Assembly (NCBI GenBank): GCA_003135055.1
Contig: PLDF01000373.1
Span: forward strand, 28,644-92,643
Source: Bryobacterales bacterium
Lineage (GTDB): Bacteria > Acidobacteriota > Terriglobia > Bryobacterales > Bryobacteraceae
Length of the DNA stretch: 64,000 bases
Reading direction: 5' to 3'
Position numbers and translations under genes: made by a program
The notes under the pieces: model-generated
What the model saw: only the letters and a program-made list of their open reading frames with translations
What the model was told of the DNA's origin: nothing
Databases searched by the model: none
In this document: positions 1 through 8,834 of the stretch, one piece after another
Position numbering within the stretch: the first letter of the stretch is position 1
Layout: each line of letters starts with the position of its first letter

Positions 1-1
1 C

Positions 2-2956
2 AGCTCGATTAACGTAGCGCCACAGCCGGGCGCGCTGGCTATTTCAAAGGACGCGCAGTATCTGCTGATCGCCCACTACGCCAACGGCTTGACTACGCCG
101 CAAGGGTCGAACCTGATCACGCTGATCCATCTGGCCGATAACTCGATACAAACCTTCAACACCGGCGATGCGCCGCTGGGCGTGGCGTTCCTGGGCAATA
201 ATCTGGCGCTGATCATTACTACCACCAGCATTCTGTCGTTCAGTCCGGTATCCGGCCAGACGGCGGTGCTGGATACATTCGCCAATCTCGCGAACGCTCT
301 TCCCGTGAATCAAGCCACGTTTCCCAGCCAGATTCTGCAAACCGCGCTGACGACCTCCGGCGACGGCAACACGGTGTGGGGCATCGCCGGAGCGGGCACT
401 GGCAGTCAGGTCATTTATCGCTATAACGCGGCCGCGGGCAGCATCTACGCCTCGGTCTATGTATCTTCCCCGGCGCTGCTGCCGCGCGTCAGCGTTTCAT
501 ACGACGGCTCGTACGCGATGATCGGCTATAGCCTGATAGCGACCAACACGCTCAATCCCGCGGGCTTTCTGCAGGGGCGCTATCCTAACGTAATCGCTTC
601 GACCACCATTACCGGAAGCGCCATCGATTCGACCAACGGCATCATATACGGTCAGTTCCCCGATGCAAACCAACCTACCGGTCTTTCCTCGGCGGCGGCG
701 GCATCCTCCGCCAAGCTGCCGGCGCTTCTCATCATGGATTCGGATAACTTAACGGAGCACTACCGGATCAACATGCCGGAGGACATGGTGGGGCGGACGA
801 TTCTGAATTCGGCGGGAACGGTCTTATATGCCATTTCCGAGAGCGGCGTGATGACGCTGCCGGTTGGAAATTTGAATCAGTACCACCGTGTGGCCGCGGC
901 GCAGGAAGACCTCCTGATTGCGACCAACTTCTGCAACCAAAGCAACGTGACGCAACCGCTCACCATTACCGACCCCGGCGGCGGAAGCACCGCTTTCACG
1001 ATTACCGCGAGCCAGGCCGGCGTCAGCATCTCGCCGTCTTCCGGAACCACGCCCGCCACGGTGCAAGTAAGCGTAAACCCCACCGCATTTCCAGGCTCCG
1101 TCGGTACCACCGCGGTGACTCTGCAGATCTCTTCGGGCAGCGCGGTGAATCAGCCGAAGTCGATACGCCTGCTGTTAAACAACCCGGACCCGAGCCAGCG
1201 TGGCACGGTGATCGACCAGCCCGGCGTGCTCAGCGATATTCTGCCCGACGCCGCCCGCAACCGTTTCTACGTGCTGCGGCAGGACATGAACCAGCTTCTG
1301 GTGTTCGACGGCAGCTCGAACAGTCTGCTCGCGACCCTGCGAACGGCCACCTCTCCGACGATGATGTCTTTTAGCAGCGATCAGAATTACCTGCTGGTGG
1401 GGCACAACGATTCCGGAGTGGTGAAGGTGTTCGACTTGAATGCGCTGGCGGAGGCCTCGAATTCGCCGATAGTGCTGCCGGGCGGACATTACGCGCGCTC
1501 GATTGCGCAATCGAACGCGGCGACGCTGGTATTGGCGCGCAACGAAGGCACCGGCACGGGCGTCGTGGATGCTCTCAACCTCACGGCCCAGACCGCCTCG
1601 GCGCTGGGCACGCTCGGCATTTACAAGAATTCCGTATCGTCCACCGCGGTGCTGACGCCCTCGCCGAACGGGAGCACGATTCTGCTGGCATCGCCGGATG
1701 GCAACGTGATGCTGTATTCCGCCTCGGCGAATTCTTTTGTGGCTTCGCGGCAGGATCTTAGCGCGCTTGCCGGGGCTTTCGCGGCATCCAGTTATAACAC
1801 GTACGTGGTGGGGAACAACATATTCAACGCTTCCCTGGTGCCATCCGGAACAATGGGGCCCACGGGGGCCGTCTCTTCGGGCTTCGCCTTCACCGGCCCG
1901 GGCGGGTATATGGCATCGGCATCCTCGTCATCGGGCGCGGGCATCATCCAACAGATGAGCTCGCTGCAGAGCGGTTCGGCGAGTCCCGTAACCATGGTGG
2001 AAGCTCCGCTGTTGCCCACTGCGATAGCGGTTGCCACGAGCACTGGCACTGGAACCGGTACCGGCACTGGAACCGGTACCGGCACTGGCACTGGAACCGG
2101 CACTGGAACCGGCACGACTGGCTCCGGCAGCACGAGTGCCTACGCTCTGGCGAGTTTTACGCGCACCGTGGCTCCGCTGCCTTCGGCGGGAACGGTGGTG
2201 GTGCTGTCTACATCGGGCTTTACGGTGTTGGCGGCGAACTACGGGGCCGCGGTAGCGCCGCCGCAGATTGCGAGCGTTGTCAATGCGGCGAATGGAACCT
2301 CTCCGGTTGCGCCGGGAGGCTTGATCAGCGTCTACGGACAGCAAATGAGCCCGGTGAACATGGCCACCAGCCAGATTCCACTGCCGACCGCGCTGGCCGA
2401 TTCCTGCCTGAGCGTCAACGGCTCGCCGGTTCCGCTGCTGTTCGTTTCCAGTCAGCAGATCAACGCGCAGCTGCCTTTCAACGTAAGCGGCAGCTCTTCG
2501 CTGACCATACACTCGCCGGGCGGCATCAGCGATAACTATTACTTTACCGTGCAAGCGACGGCGCCCAGCGTTTTCATGAGCGCAGCGGCGGGACCGGAGA
2601 CGGGATTAGCAGCCATTGTGCGCATGAATAATAACCAGTTAGTGACCCCGACTAACCCGATCAATCCCAATGACACCATTGTGATCTTTCTCACCGGGAT
2701 GGGTCAGACCACGCCCCAGGTAGTGGCGGGCTTGCCGTCACCCCAGAGTCCGCTGGCAGTGGCGAACGCTGCGCCGATAGTTACACTGGGCGGCGTCGCG
2801 CTGACCGTAAGTTATGCGGGTCTTTCACCCGACGAAGTTGGCGTGTATCAGATCAACGCGAGCGTGCCCGCCGGAATCACACCGGGGTTGAGCATTCCCC
2901 TGACCATCAATCAGGGCGGCGGGGCTACGACATTAAACGTAAGAGTTGTGAATTAG
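2..2956 (+). CDS. Large secreted-type beta-propeller protein with C-terminal TIGR03437 domain (5' partial)
   Basis: The frame is open to the left edge, so the TTG at 89 in the ORF track is not the real start; codons from base 2 read SSINVAPQPGALAISKDAQY and continue into it. About 984 residues are visible. The first two thirds hold YVTN/WD-like beta-propeller blades, for example 'RFYVLRQDMNQLLVFDGSS' followed by 'YLLVGHNDSGVVKVFDL'. Near residue 680 a Thr-Gly dipeptide tract acts as a linker. The last 225 residues start at 'SVVNAANGTSPVAPGGLISVYG' and match the TIGR03437 domain of Solibacter-type Acidobacteriota. Function is unknown; by analogy it is an exported or surface protein. An outer-membrane barrel gene follows 12 bp downstream, so the two may be co-transcribed. 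Confidence 0.85.
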   Translation, partial: SSINVAPQPGALAISKDAQYLLIAHYANGLTTPQGSNLITLIHLADNSIQTFNTGDAPLGVAFLGNNLALIITTTSILSFSPVSGQTAVLDTFANLANALPVNQATFPSQILQTALTTSGDGNTVWGIAGAGTGSQVIYRYNAAAGSIYASVYVSSPALLPRVSVSYDGSYAMIGYSLIATNTLNPAGFLQGRYPNVIASTTITGSAIDSTNGIIYGQFPDANQPTGLSSAAAASSAKLPALLIMDSDNLTEHYRINMPEDMVGRTILNSAGTVLYAISESGVMTLPVGNLNQYHRVAAAQEDLLIATNFCNQSNVTQPLTITDPGGGSTAFTITASQAGVSISPSSGTTPATVQVSVNPTAFPGSVGTTAVTLQISSGSAVNQPKSIRLLLNNPDPSQRGTVIDQPGVLSDILPDAARNRFYVLRQDMNQLLVFDGSSNSLLATLRTATSPTMMSFSSDQNYLLVGHNDSGVVKVFDLNALAEASNSPIVLPGGHYARSIAQSNAATLVLARNEGTGTGVVDALNLTAQTASALGTLGIYKNSVSSTAVLTPSPNGSTILLASPDGNVMLYSASANSFVASRQDLSALAGAFAASSYNTYVVGNNIFNASLVPSGTMGPTGAVSSGFAFTGPGGYMASASSSSGAGIIQQMSSLQSGSASPVTMVEAPLLPTAIAVATSTGTGTGTGTGTGTGTGTGTGTGTGTTGSGSTSAYALASFTRTVAPLPSAGTVVVLSTSGFTVLAANYGAAVAPPQIASVVNAANGTSPVAPGGLISVYGQQMSPVNMATSQIPLPTALADSCLSVNGSPVPLLFVSSQQINAQLPFNVSGSSSLTIHSPGGISDNYYFTVQATAPSVFMSAAAGPETGLAAIVRMNNNQLVTPTNPINPNDTIVIFLTGMGQTTPQVVAGLPSPQSPLAVANAAPIVTLGGVALTVSYAGLSPDEVGVYQINASVPAGITPGLSIPLTINQGGGATTLNVRVVN
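2041..2114 (+). repeat. Hexanucleotide-type tandem repeat encoding a (Thr-Gly)n linker
   Basis: Units of ACTGGC, ACTGGA/ACCGGT and ACCGGC repeat about twelve times in frame and encode an uninterrupted Thr-Gly tract between the propeller and the TIGR03437 domain. The synonymous third bases vary, so this is not a perfect microsatellite. Slippage by six bases would lengthen or shorten the linker without breaking the frame. The opposite strand gives a spurious Val-Pro ORF. Confidence 0.85.
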
Positions 2957-2968
2957 GAGCTATTGTCC

Positions 2969-3607
2969 ATGAGAAGCCTGGTATTTTCGATTGTGATCCT
3001 TGGCGCGGCGACCGCCGCCTTCGCCCAGCAATGGGAGTTCGGCGCGGTGGGCGGCGGCAGCCTGCTAAGCGATGTTTCGGTCAGCGGGGCGGCTGGTAAA
3101 GCCACTGCGGGCTTCGCGCCCGGCGCGGCCTTCGGCGCGTTTGTCGGAGAGAATCTTTACAGCCACCTGACCGGTGAACTGCACTATGAATTTATGCAGA
3201 GCGACCTTCGCCTTTCGAGCGGCGGCCAAACCACGGCGCCGTTCACCGGCGTGGCGCATGCCCTGCACTTCGATATGGTTTATCACACCAACAGGAAAGA
3301 ATCGCGCACGCAGTTTTTTGCGGCCCTGGGCGGCGGCGTGAAGGTGTTTCGGGGAACCGGCGCTCCGGAGGCGTATCAGGCGCTGAGCCAATTCGGTTAC
3401 CTCACCCAGACGCAGGCCGTCAAGCCGATGGTGAGCGTGGGCGGCGGCCTGACATATCAACTGGCGCCGAGGATTTTTCTGCGGGCTGAAATCCGCGATT
3501 TCATCACGGCCTTTCCGTCGGCGCTCATTACGCCGGCGCCCGGGATGAAGTTCGGCAGCCTGCTGAACGATATAGTGCCGCTGGTGGGAATTACTTACGT
3601 TCATTAA
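2969..3607 (+). CDS. Outer-membrane beta-barrel protein
   Basis: A 212-residue protein with a clear signal peptide: MRSLVFSIVILGAATAAFAQ, with cleavage expected after AFA. The mature part alternates hydrophobic and polar residues and has Gly/aromatic-rich strands ('QQWEFGAVGGGSLL', 'AALGGGVKVF', 'VSVGGGLTYQL'), typical of a small OmpA-like or OMP_b-brl barrel. The ORF track starts at TTG 2963, but AGGAG at 2955-2959 is correctly spaced for ATG 2969 and too close to the TTG. It follows the TIGR03437 gene by 12 bp. No ligand or enzymatic role can be inferred. Confidence 0.8.
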   Translation: MRSLVFSIVILGAATAAFAQQWEFGAVGGGSLLSDVSVSGAAGKATAGFAPGAAFGAFVGENLYSHLTGELHYEFMQSDLRLSSGGQTTAPFTGVAHALHFDMVYHTNRKESRTQFFAALGGGVKVFRGTGAPEAYQALSQFGYLTQTQAVKPMVSVGGGLTYQLAPRIFLRAEIRDFITAFPSALITPAPGMKFGSLLNDIVPLVGITYVH

Positions 3608-4017
3608 GACGGGGCTGGCGTGCCCGGGCACTACTCGCCAAAGCTGTATGTTTTGCGGGGCAGATTGTCAATCCGCGGCGGGCCCAGAGGGCGCCCTGAA
3701 TCCGCCTGCCGGCTTTGACGCGCCATGCGGGTAAGCAAACGCGCGGGCTCCGAGCCTCTGCATCTTGACGGCCTGGCTAATTAACCGCCAGGAAGGTTCC
3801 CCGAGCGATGTCGAGATGCCCGTGGGAAGAGCTTTTCGCGGTGCAACATGGGGTTGGCAGGCCCTCTTAGAGCGCCTCGGCGAGTGGAATAAACTCCGTC
3901 AGGCGGATTCACAATCCGCCGCAGGTTGACAACCTGCCCAAGGGGCCGCTTGCAACGGTATCCTACACTCTGATATAAAACGCTAATCGCCGCTTGCGCT
4001 TGAGTTGCGCCGGTCAA
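3608..4017. other. 410-bp intergenic region with hairpins
   Basis: I see no gene here. It holds two adjacent hairpins (annotated separately) and, near 3655-3680, a related piece reading GCAGATTGTCAATCCGC. The ORFs drawn on the minus strand are antisense to the TPR gene and have no coding character. Confidence 0.6.
3902..3937. repeat. Two tandem hairpins (GGCGGATT-AATCCGCC and GCAGGTT-AACCTGC)
   Basis: GGCGGATT-CAC-AATCCGCC (8-bp perfect stem) is followed at once by GCAGGTT-GAC-AACCTGC (7-bp perfect stem). Both use a 3-base loop. They lie about 80 bp upstream of the TPR gene. No T-tract follows, so a Rho-independent terminator is unlikely. A related hairpin, GGCGG-CTGCCAA-CCGCC, occurs at 10134-10150, which suggests a dispersed repeat rather than an operator. 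Confidence 0.6.
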
Positions 4018-4623
4018 ATGCCCGAGAAGAAGAAAAGCACCGCCAGGAAGTCCACCGATAGGCATATGACGAATCCACAGGCCACTGCATCCGTGAAATC
4101 CTCGGAACCGGTTCGCGTTGCCGCGGCGCCACCCTTGAACGGACAAAAGCAGCTGAGCAGTTTCGAAGCCGCCATGAAGCTGTTTCACACGCGGAACATG
4201 AAACCGGCGCGCGAGCTGTTCGAACAAGCGGCGCAGGGCCCGGAGCGGGATGTGGCGCAACGGTCGCGGCTGCATATTGCCATGTGCGACCGGCGCCTGG
4301 AACAGGCCAGCGTCAGTTTGCGATCGGCCGAAGACTACTACACCTACGGCATTGCGCTGCTCAACTCGCGCAAGATCGCAGAGGCGCGGACGCATCTGGA
4401 GCAGGCTCTCAGTCTGGCGCCGGAGGCCGACCATATTCATTACGCGGTGGCGGCGGTGCAGGCTCTCAATGGCGACCTGACCGGCGCGCACGAGCATCTC
4501 AAGCGCGCCATTGAAATAGAGCCGCGGAACCGGCTCCACGCTCGCCAGGACACGGATTTCGCGCACCTGGCGCATCAGCCGCCGTTCGAGGCGCTGCTCT
4601 ATCCCGAGAAGAAGAGCTGGTAG
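4018..4623 (+). CDS. TPR-repeat protein
   Basis: About 201 residues starting MPEKKKSTARKSTDRH; the ORF-track start at TTG 3994 and the internal ATG 4066 are alternatives. A basic, low-complexity N-terminus of about 40 residues precedes tetratricopeptide helices: 'FEAAMKLFHTRNMKPARELFEQA', 'YGIALLNSRKIAEARTHLEQAL' and 'VAAVQALNGDLTGAHEHLKRAI'. TPRs bind proteins, so a scaffold or adaptor role is likely. There is no signal peptide. The stop codon TAG shares its last base with the GTG start of glmR, so the two are probably translationally coupled. That ties this protein to UDP-GlcNAc metabolism by context only. Confidence 0.8.
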   Translation: MPEKKKSTARKSTDRHMTNPQATASVKSSEPVRVAAAPPLNGQKQLSSFEAAMKLFHTRNMKPARELFEQAAQGPERDVAQRSRLHIAMCDRRLEQASVSLRSAEDYYTYGIALLNSRKIAEARTHLEQALSLAPEADHIHYAVAAVQALNGDLTGAHEHLKRAIEIEPRNRLHARQDTDFAHLAHQPPFEALLYPEKKSW

Positions 4624-5615
4624 TGGCCGCGCCGCCGCTTCGCGTGGTCGCCATCGGGGGCGGCACCGGCCTTTCCTCGCTGCTGCAGGGACTCAAGCGG
4701 TATGCGTGGACCGGCGAAGTGGATATCACCGCCATTGTTACGGTGACCGACGACGGAGGAAGCTCCGGACGCCTGCGCCGCCAGTTCGACGTGCTGCCGC
4801 CGGGCGATATCCGCAACTGCATGGTGGCGCTGAGCGAAGATTCGGCGCTGCTTGCGCGGTTGTTCCAATATCGTTTCGATGCCGGCCGCGGGCTCAAGGG
4901 ACACAGCTTCGGCAACCTGTTCCTGATGGCGTTGACGCACATCATGGGCGATTTTCCGGATGCCGTGAAAGCGTCCGCGGAAGTGCTCAAGATCGCCGGA
5001 CGCATCTTTCCCGCCACGGCCGCCAATGTGGCGCTGGAGGCTACGCTGGCGAACGGAACGACCGTGATTGGGGAAACGCGCATCAGCCGGAGTAAACAGC
5101 CGATTCGATCGATCCGGCTGCGGCCGCGGAAGGCCGAGCCCATGGCCGAGACTCTGGCGGCCATCGCGGAAGCGGACGTGATCACGCTGGGGCCGGGCTC
5201 GTTGTTCACCAGCGTGATCCCAAACTTGCTGGTCGCGGGGATTTCAGCGGCGCTGCGCCGGTCGCCCGCGGTCAAGGCGTATTTCGTGAATCTGATGTCG
5301 CAGCCCGGCGAAACCACGGAATTCACCGCGTCCGACCACATTCGCGCCCTGCGCAAGCACGCCGGCGGGCAGTTGCTGGACTATGCGGTGATCAATATCC
5401 GCCCCATTACATCGGCGATGAAGGCGCGCTATGCGAATCAGCAGGCGTTGCCGGTGGTGAACGACATCGACGCGCTCTTCAAACTGGGAGTGAAGGTGAT
5501 GGGGGGGAAACTGGCGCGGCACGGCGAGACCCTGAAGCACGATCCCGAGGCGACGGCGGCGGTGGTTGTGAAACTGGCGCAAGAGGGACGGCGGCGGCGC
5601 GGCTCGCGGAAATAG
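4623..5615 (+). CDS. yvcK: GlmR/YvcK-family UDP-sugar-binding regulator (CofD-like fold)
   Basis: 330 residues, the usual size for YvcK/GlmR. Hallmarks are 'VVAIGGGTGLSSLLQGLK' near residue 8, 'VTVTDDGGSSGRLRR' near 40 and 'PPGDIRNCMVALS', all from the CofD/YvcK nucleotide-binding core. In Bacillus subtilis the homologue binds UDP-GlcNAc and controls GlmS activity, affecting carbon flow to cell-wall precursors. The GTG start overlaps the stop of the TPR gene by one base. The UDP-GlcNAc synthesis gene glmU starts 25 bp downstream. That neighbourhood fits a role in sensing the product of the next enzyme. It is cytoplasmic. The family call is firm; the regulatory role is by analogy. Confidence 0.92.
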   Translation: MAAPPLRVVAIGGGTGLSSLLQGLKRYAWTGEVDITAIVTVTDDGGSSGRLRRQFDVLPPGDIRNCMVALSEDSALLARLFQYRFDAGRGLKGHSFGNLFLMALTHIMGDFPDAVKASAEVLKIAGRIFPATAANVALEATLANGTTVIGETRISRSKQPIRSIRLRPRKAEPMAETLAAIAEADVITLGPGSLFTSVIPNLLVAGISAALRRSPAVKAYFVNLMSQPGETTEFTASDHIRALRKHAGGQLLDYAVINIRPITSAMKARYANQQALPVVNDIDALFKLGVKVMGGKLARHGETLKHDPEATAAVVVKLAQEGRRRRGSRK

Positions 5616-5640
5616 CGGCTGGGCGGACATAATAGGAGAG

Positions 5641-7044
5641 ATGCCATCTCCCGTGACAATTGTGATTCTGGCCGCCGGCCTGGGCACCCGCATGAAATCC
5701 CGCAAGGCCAAGGTGTTGCATCGCGCGGGCGGAAAAACGCTGATCGAACACGTGGTGGAGACGGCGTTGAAGCTGACTTCCGCGGACCGCATTGCGGTGG
5801 TGGTGGGACATCAGGCGGAAGACGTGCGGATGGCGGTGAAGCATCCGGGCATCCGGTTCGTGGAGCAGAAGGAGCAAAAGGGCACGGGCCACGCGGTGAT
5901 GGTTTGCCGCGAGGCGCTGGGGACTCAAGACGGCTACCTGACGATTCTCTACGGCGATTCGCCGTTACTGCTGCCGGAAACGCTGCAGCGGCTGATCGAC
6001 CGGCAGCGTAGCGCAGCATCAAGCGCTGAGGCCGCGGGCACGCTGATGAGCGCCATTATGGGCGACCCCACGGGCTACGGGCGCGTGATCCGCGACAGCT
6101 CGGACCATGTGGCGGAGATTGTGGAACAGAAGGCCGCGAACCCCCAGCAACTCGCCATTCGCGAGGCCAACATGGGCATCTATTGCTTTCGCGCGGACCT
6201 GTTCTGGAAGTATGTGGACCAGATCGGCCCGGACAATCCGGCGCACGAATATTACCTGACCGACATGGTGGCGATTCTGGACCGCGCCGGATTCTACGTG
6301 GAGGCGATGCAGATTGCCAACCCGGACGAGGCGCTGGGCATCAACGACCGCGTGGATCTGGCGCATGTGGACCGCATTCTGCGCCACCGGAAGACGCGCG
6401 AGCTGATGCTCGGGGGCGTGACCATCGAGCGGCCGGAAACGGTGTCGATCGATGGGGATGTGCGCATCGGGATGGATACCGTAGTGGAACCGTTCGCGCG
6501 CATTTTGGGCCGGACGTCGATCGGCGAGAATTGCCGGGTAGGCGCGGGAGCGATCGTGCAGGATTCCGAAATCGCGGACGAAGCGGAGATTTTTCCGTAC
6601 ACCATTGTGAACCGCTCGAAGATCGAGCGCGGCGCGCAGTTGGGGCCGTTCGCGCGGCTGCGATTCGATAACCACGTGGCCGAAGGCGCGCATATCGGCA
6701 ACTTTGTGGAATTAAAGAAGACGCAGATGGGCGCGGGCGCGAAGGCCAATCACCTGGCGTATCTGGGCGATGCCAAGATCGGCGCGAAGACGAATATCGG
6801 CGCGGGAACGATTACGTGCAATTACGATGGATTCAACAAACACCCGACGGTGATCGGCGCGGGCGCGTTCGTGGGCAGCAATTCTTCGCTGATCGCGCCG
6901 GTGGAGATCGGCGATGGAGCGATTGTGGGCGCGGGCTCGGTGATCACCGAACCGGTTCCCGCGGATTCGCTGGCGATCAGCAGGCCGCCGCAAGTGGTGA
7001 AGCCGGAGTGGGCCAGGAAGCGGCGGGCGCTGGCGAGAAAGTAG
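5641..7044 (+). CDS. glmU: Bifunctional UDP-GlcNAc pyrophosphorylase / glucosamine-1-P N-acetyltransferase
   Basis: 467 residues, full length for GlmU. The N-terminal uridyltransferase has 'ILAAGLGTRMKS' near residue 10, then 'EQKGTGHAVM' and 'YGDSPLL'. From about residue 255 a left-handed beta-helix of hexapeptide repeats forms the acetyltransferase, with 'AHIGNFVELKKT', 'NHLAYLGDAKIG' and 'GAGTITCNYDG' carrying known active-site residues. It makes GlcN-1-P into GlcNAc-1-P and then UDP-GlcNAc for peptidoglycan and LPS. ATG 5641 follows AGGAGA at good spacing. It is downstream of glmR and probably in the same operon. Confidence 0.97.
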   Translation: MPSPVTIVILAAGLGTRMKSRKAKVLHRAGGKTLIEHVVETALKLTSADRIAVVVGHQAEDVRMAVKHPGIRFVEQKEQKGTGHAVMVCREALGTQDGYLTILYGDSPLLLPETLQRLIDRQRSAASSAEAAGTLMSAIMGDPTGYGRVIRDSSDHVAEIVEQKAANPQQLAIREANMGIYCFRADLFWKYVDQIGPDNPAHEYYLTDMVAILDRAGFYVEAMQIANPDEALGINDRVDLAHVDRILRHRKTRELMLGGVTIERPETVSIDGDVRIGMDTVVEPFARILGRTSIGENCRVGAGAIVQDSEIADEAEIFPYTIVNRSKIERGAQLGPFARLRFDNHVAEGAHIGNFVELKKTQMGAGAKANHLAYLGDAKIGAKTNIGAGTITCNYDGFNKHPTVIGAGAFVGSNSSLIAPVEIGDGAIVGAGSVITEPVPADSLAISRPPQVVKPEWARKRRALARK

Positions 7045-7110
7045 CGTGGCGGGCCGCACGGATTGAACAGCTGCTTCTCTGGCCGCTAGATTCGGTTCTA
7101 TCGCGAAATC

Positions 7111-7162
7111 GCTTACTTAACGTGCGCGGCTCCGATCAGAGCCACGACCGTGAGGGAGTGGT
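7111..7162 (-). repeat. Family A palindromic repeat, copy 1
   Basis: Reads on the minus strand as CCACTCCCTCACGGTCGTGG then CTCTGATCGGAGCC, followed by GCGCACGTTAAGTAAGCG. The hairpin is GGCTC(T/C)GATCGGAGCC. It sits between the convergent ends of glmU and the phosphoesterase gene. Other copies are listed at 10021, 18108, 33594, 33730, 38845, 42158 and 63541. Confidence 0.8.
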
Positions 7163-7181
7163 TTCCAGGAAGAGCACCGAA

Positions 7182-7907
7182 TCACGGCATCTGCGGGCTG
7201 GCGCTATCGAGCATTTTCGCAACCCAATCGGCGTGGGGTAGACCGCAAACGGCGAGAGCCTTAATCTCCCTGTCCACGTCATACTCCACGCGCCGGATTG
7301 ACGGCTGGGAATCGTCCAGCAAGAGGTATGCCGCGCGGCGATCACCGTCGTAAGAAAGACTGACGCTGCCGGTGTTGGCCACTATCATTCCCGTTCCTGA
7401 CACGCTCCGGACGTACGCTCGATGGATATGCGCATAGATGGCGATCGGCTGGCCGAGCGGCGAGTAAACCGACTCCAGCTCGGCATCGCTCGCAGTATGC
7501 GTGGGTGCGCGCCAGCGACTCTCGGGACTGGCATGCACCAGGGCCATCGGACCATGAATCTGAGTGCGCGGCAGGCTGCTCAGCCACGCCAGGCGCTCTT
7601 CTCCCAGCGCTTCACAGGTTGCCGCCGCCATCTCCTGGATAACGGCTAAAAGGGGCTGCATCTGGGGCGATCGCTTCGCAAACTCAGTCAGCGACTCGGG
7701 CTTGAAAAGCATTTCATCCGTATTGCCAACCACGCCTTGCCAGCCGAGATCGCGAATGCGATCCACAATCTCCGCGGGGCTCGCTCCGCCGTCCGCCAGA
7801 TCGCCGCCGTGGAGAATCAAGTCGGGAGAGGTTTGCCGCAGATCCGCTAGGACTGCCTCAAAGGCCGTCCGGTTGCCGTGGATGTCGGATACGATCGCTA
7901 TGCGCAT
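7182..7907 (-). CDS. Calcineurin-like metallophosphoesterase (YfcE/MJ0936-type)
   Basis: About 241 residues from MRIAIVSDIHGN. The ORF track starts 16 codons earlier, but AGGAGA lies just upstream of ATG 7907. Metallophosphoesterase motifs appear in order: 'SDIHGN' near residue 7, 'LHGGDLADGG' near 30, 'GNTDEM' near 60, 'LVHASPE' near 125 and 'YAHIHRAYVR' near 165. 'GNTDE' replaces the canonical GNHD/E, as in some YfcE-like enzymes. 'IVANTGSVSLSYDGD' matches the NPGS-like strand of the subfamily. The substrate (phosphodiester or nucleotide) cannot be told from sequence. It is divergent from the 8094 gene. Confidence 0.85.
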   Translation of the reverse strand: MRIAIVSDIHGNRTAFEAVLADLRQTSPDLILHGGDLADGGASPAEIVDRIRDLGWQGVVGNTDEMLFKPESLTEFAKRSPQMQPLLAVIQEMAAATCEALGEERLAWLSSLPRTQIHGPMALVHASPESRWRAPTHTASDAELESVYSPLGQPIAIYAHIHRAYVRSVSGTGMIVANTGSVSLSYDGDRRAAYLLLDDSQPSIRRVEYDVDREIKALAVCGLPHADWVAKMLDSASPQMP

Positions 7908-7995
7908 CGCCGTTCTCCTGTATCGCGTAGCGCCACGATAGCACCAATCTCCCATGGTTCTGTACTGTGACGCCCCGTTTGACGCCGGGCAGTAT

Positions 7996-8011
7996 TGTTC
8001 TCGATCGAACA
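7996..8011. promoter_or_regulatory. Inverted repeat TGTTC-N6-GAACA between divergent genes
   Basis: TGTTC TCGATC GAACA lies in the 186-bp gap between the phosphoesterase (minus) and the NlpC/P60-like gene (plus), just upstream of the -35-like box at 8032. The position fits an operator for a dimeric repressor, but no regulator is encoded nearby and there is no second copy, so this is tentative. Confidence 0.25.
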
Positions 8012-8031
8012 GAACGCTGGGACTACTCCTC

Positions 8032-8058
8032 TTGACTGAGGACCGCCCTTTGCATTAT
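8032..8058 (+). promoter_or_regulatory. Possible sigma-70 promoter for the 8094 gene
   Basis: TTGACT (5/6 match to the -35 consensus) is followed after 15 bases by CATTAT (4/6 for -10), about 35 bases before the start at 8094. The short spacer lowers confidence. Confidence 0.3.
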
Positions 8059-8093
8059 CCAGGGAATTGAGAGTTCTGTCGCTGGAGGAAAAC

Positions 8094-8834
8094 ATGGCGG
8101 TATCCGATCAGGAATTGGCTTTGCGTTTGCGAGTGGTTAACGTAGCGTTGGGACTTTTACAGAGTGGCGCGCACTATTACTGGGGCGCGCCGGATTCCGG
8201 CCTGGTTGCGCTGGCCGCCAACAACTTCAGCACCGACGTGACGAAGCGGCACGTCCTGGCGGCATCCACCGATGGGACGCACTTTTGCGCCGGGCGTTGC
8301 GACAGGACCGCGGTGCGGACGCAATGGAACGGGTCGAGCGAGGCGGCCCTGGCGTTAGTGGACGCGGCGGCCGTCCTGTTTCCGCGCTACTACCTGGACG
8401 GCGATACGGTCAACCCCAGCGCGTCGGCAGCTGTGTACGGCGAAGCGTGCAAAGACAAGATGCACTTCGATTGCGCCAGCTTCGTGCGGTATTGCTTTCG
8501 AACCGTATTGGGCCCGGCGATTCTGCCACCGGGCACGATCATGAAGAACGTTGCGGCGCAGATATGGCCGACGCCCGGCGGCCATACGCCACTTACCCAG
8601 GTAGACGTGCTGCCCGCGGACATCTTATACACGGCCAACGGCCATCATGTCGGGATTGCCACGGGAAGCGCAGAGCATACCAAGACGTCGCCGACGGTTC
8701 CCAGCGACCAGTCGATCCACGCTTACTATGCGAAGGTGGGGGTGATCCGGACGCCGGTCGCAGGCCCCGATCCGAGCTGGGGCGTGGTTCGGCGGTGGAC
8801 GAAGTGGGCCGGTGGAAGTTCCTCTCCCGTATGA
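8094..8834 (+). CDS. Predicted NlpC/P60-like cysteine hydrolase
   Basis: 246 residues from MAVSDQELALRLRV; GGAGG lies 7 bases before ATG 8094, so the upstream ORF-track start at 8067 is rejected. Near residue 128 'HFDCASFVRYCF' resembles the 'DCSGLV' nucleophile motif of NlpC/P60 enzymes. Near residue 188 'NGHHVGIATG' resembles the catalytic His strand 'HVGIYLG'. These suggest a papain-like amidase acting on peptidoglycan peptides or other amides. There is no signal peptide, which is unusual for a wall hydrolase. The family assignment is my inference from two motifs; a homology search would settle it. Confidence 0.55.
   Translation: MAVSDQELALRLRVVNVALGLLQSGAHYYWGAPDSGLVALAANNFSTDVTKRHVLAASTDGTHFCAGRCDRTAVRTQWNGSSEAALALVDAAAVLFPRYYLDGDTVNPSASAAVYGEACKDKMHFDCASFVRYCFRTVLGPAILPPGTIMKNVAAQIWPTPGGHTPLTQVDVLPADILYTANGHHVGIATGSAEHTKTSPTVPSDQSIHAYYAKVGVIRTPVAGPDPSWGVVRRWTKWAGGSSSPV

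Noticed and set aside
1792-2133. Minus-strand ORF of Val-Pro repeats
   Set aside because: It is the antisense reading of the Thr-Gly tract in the TIGR03437 gene.
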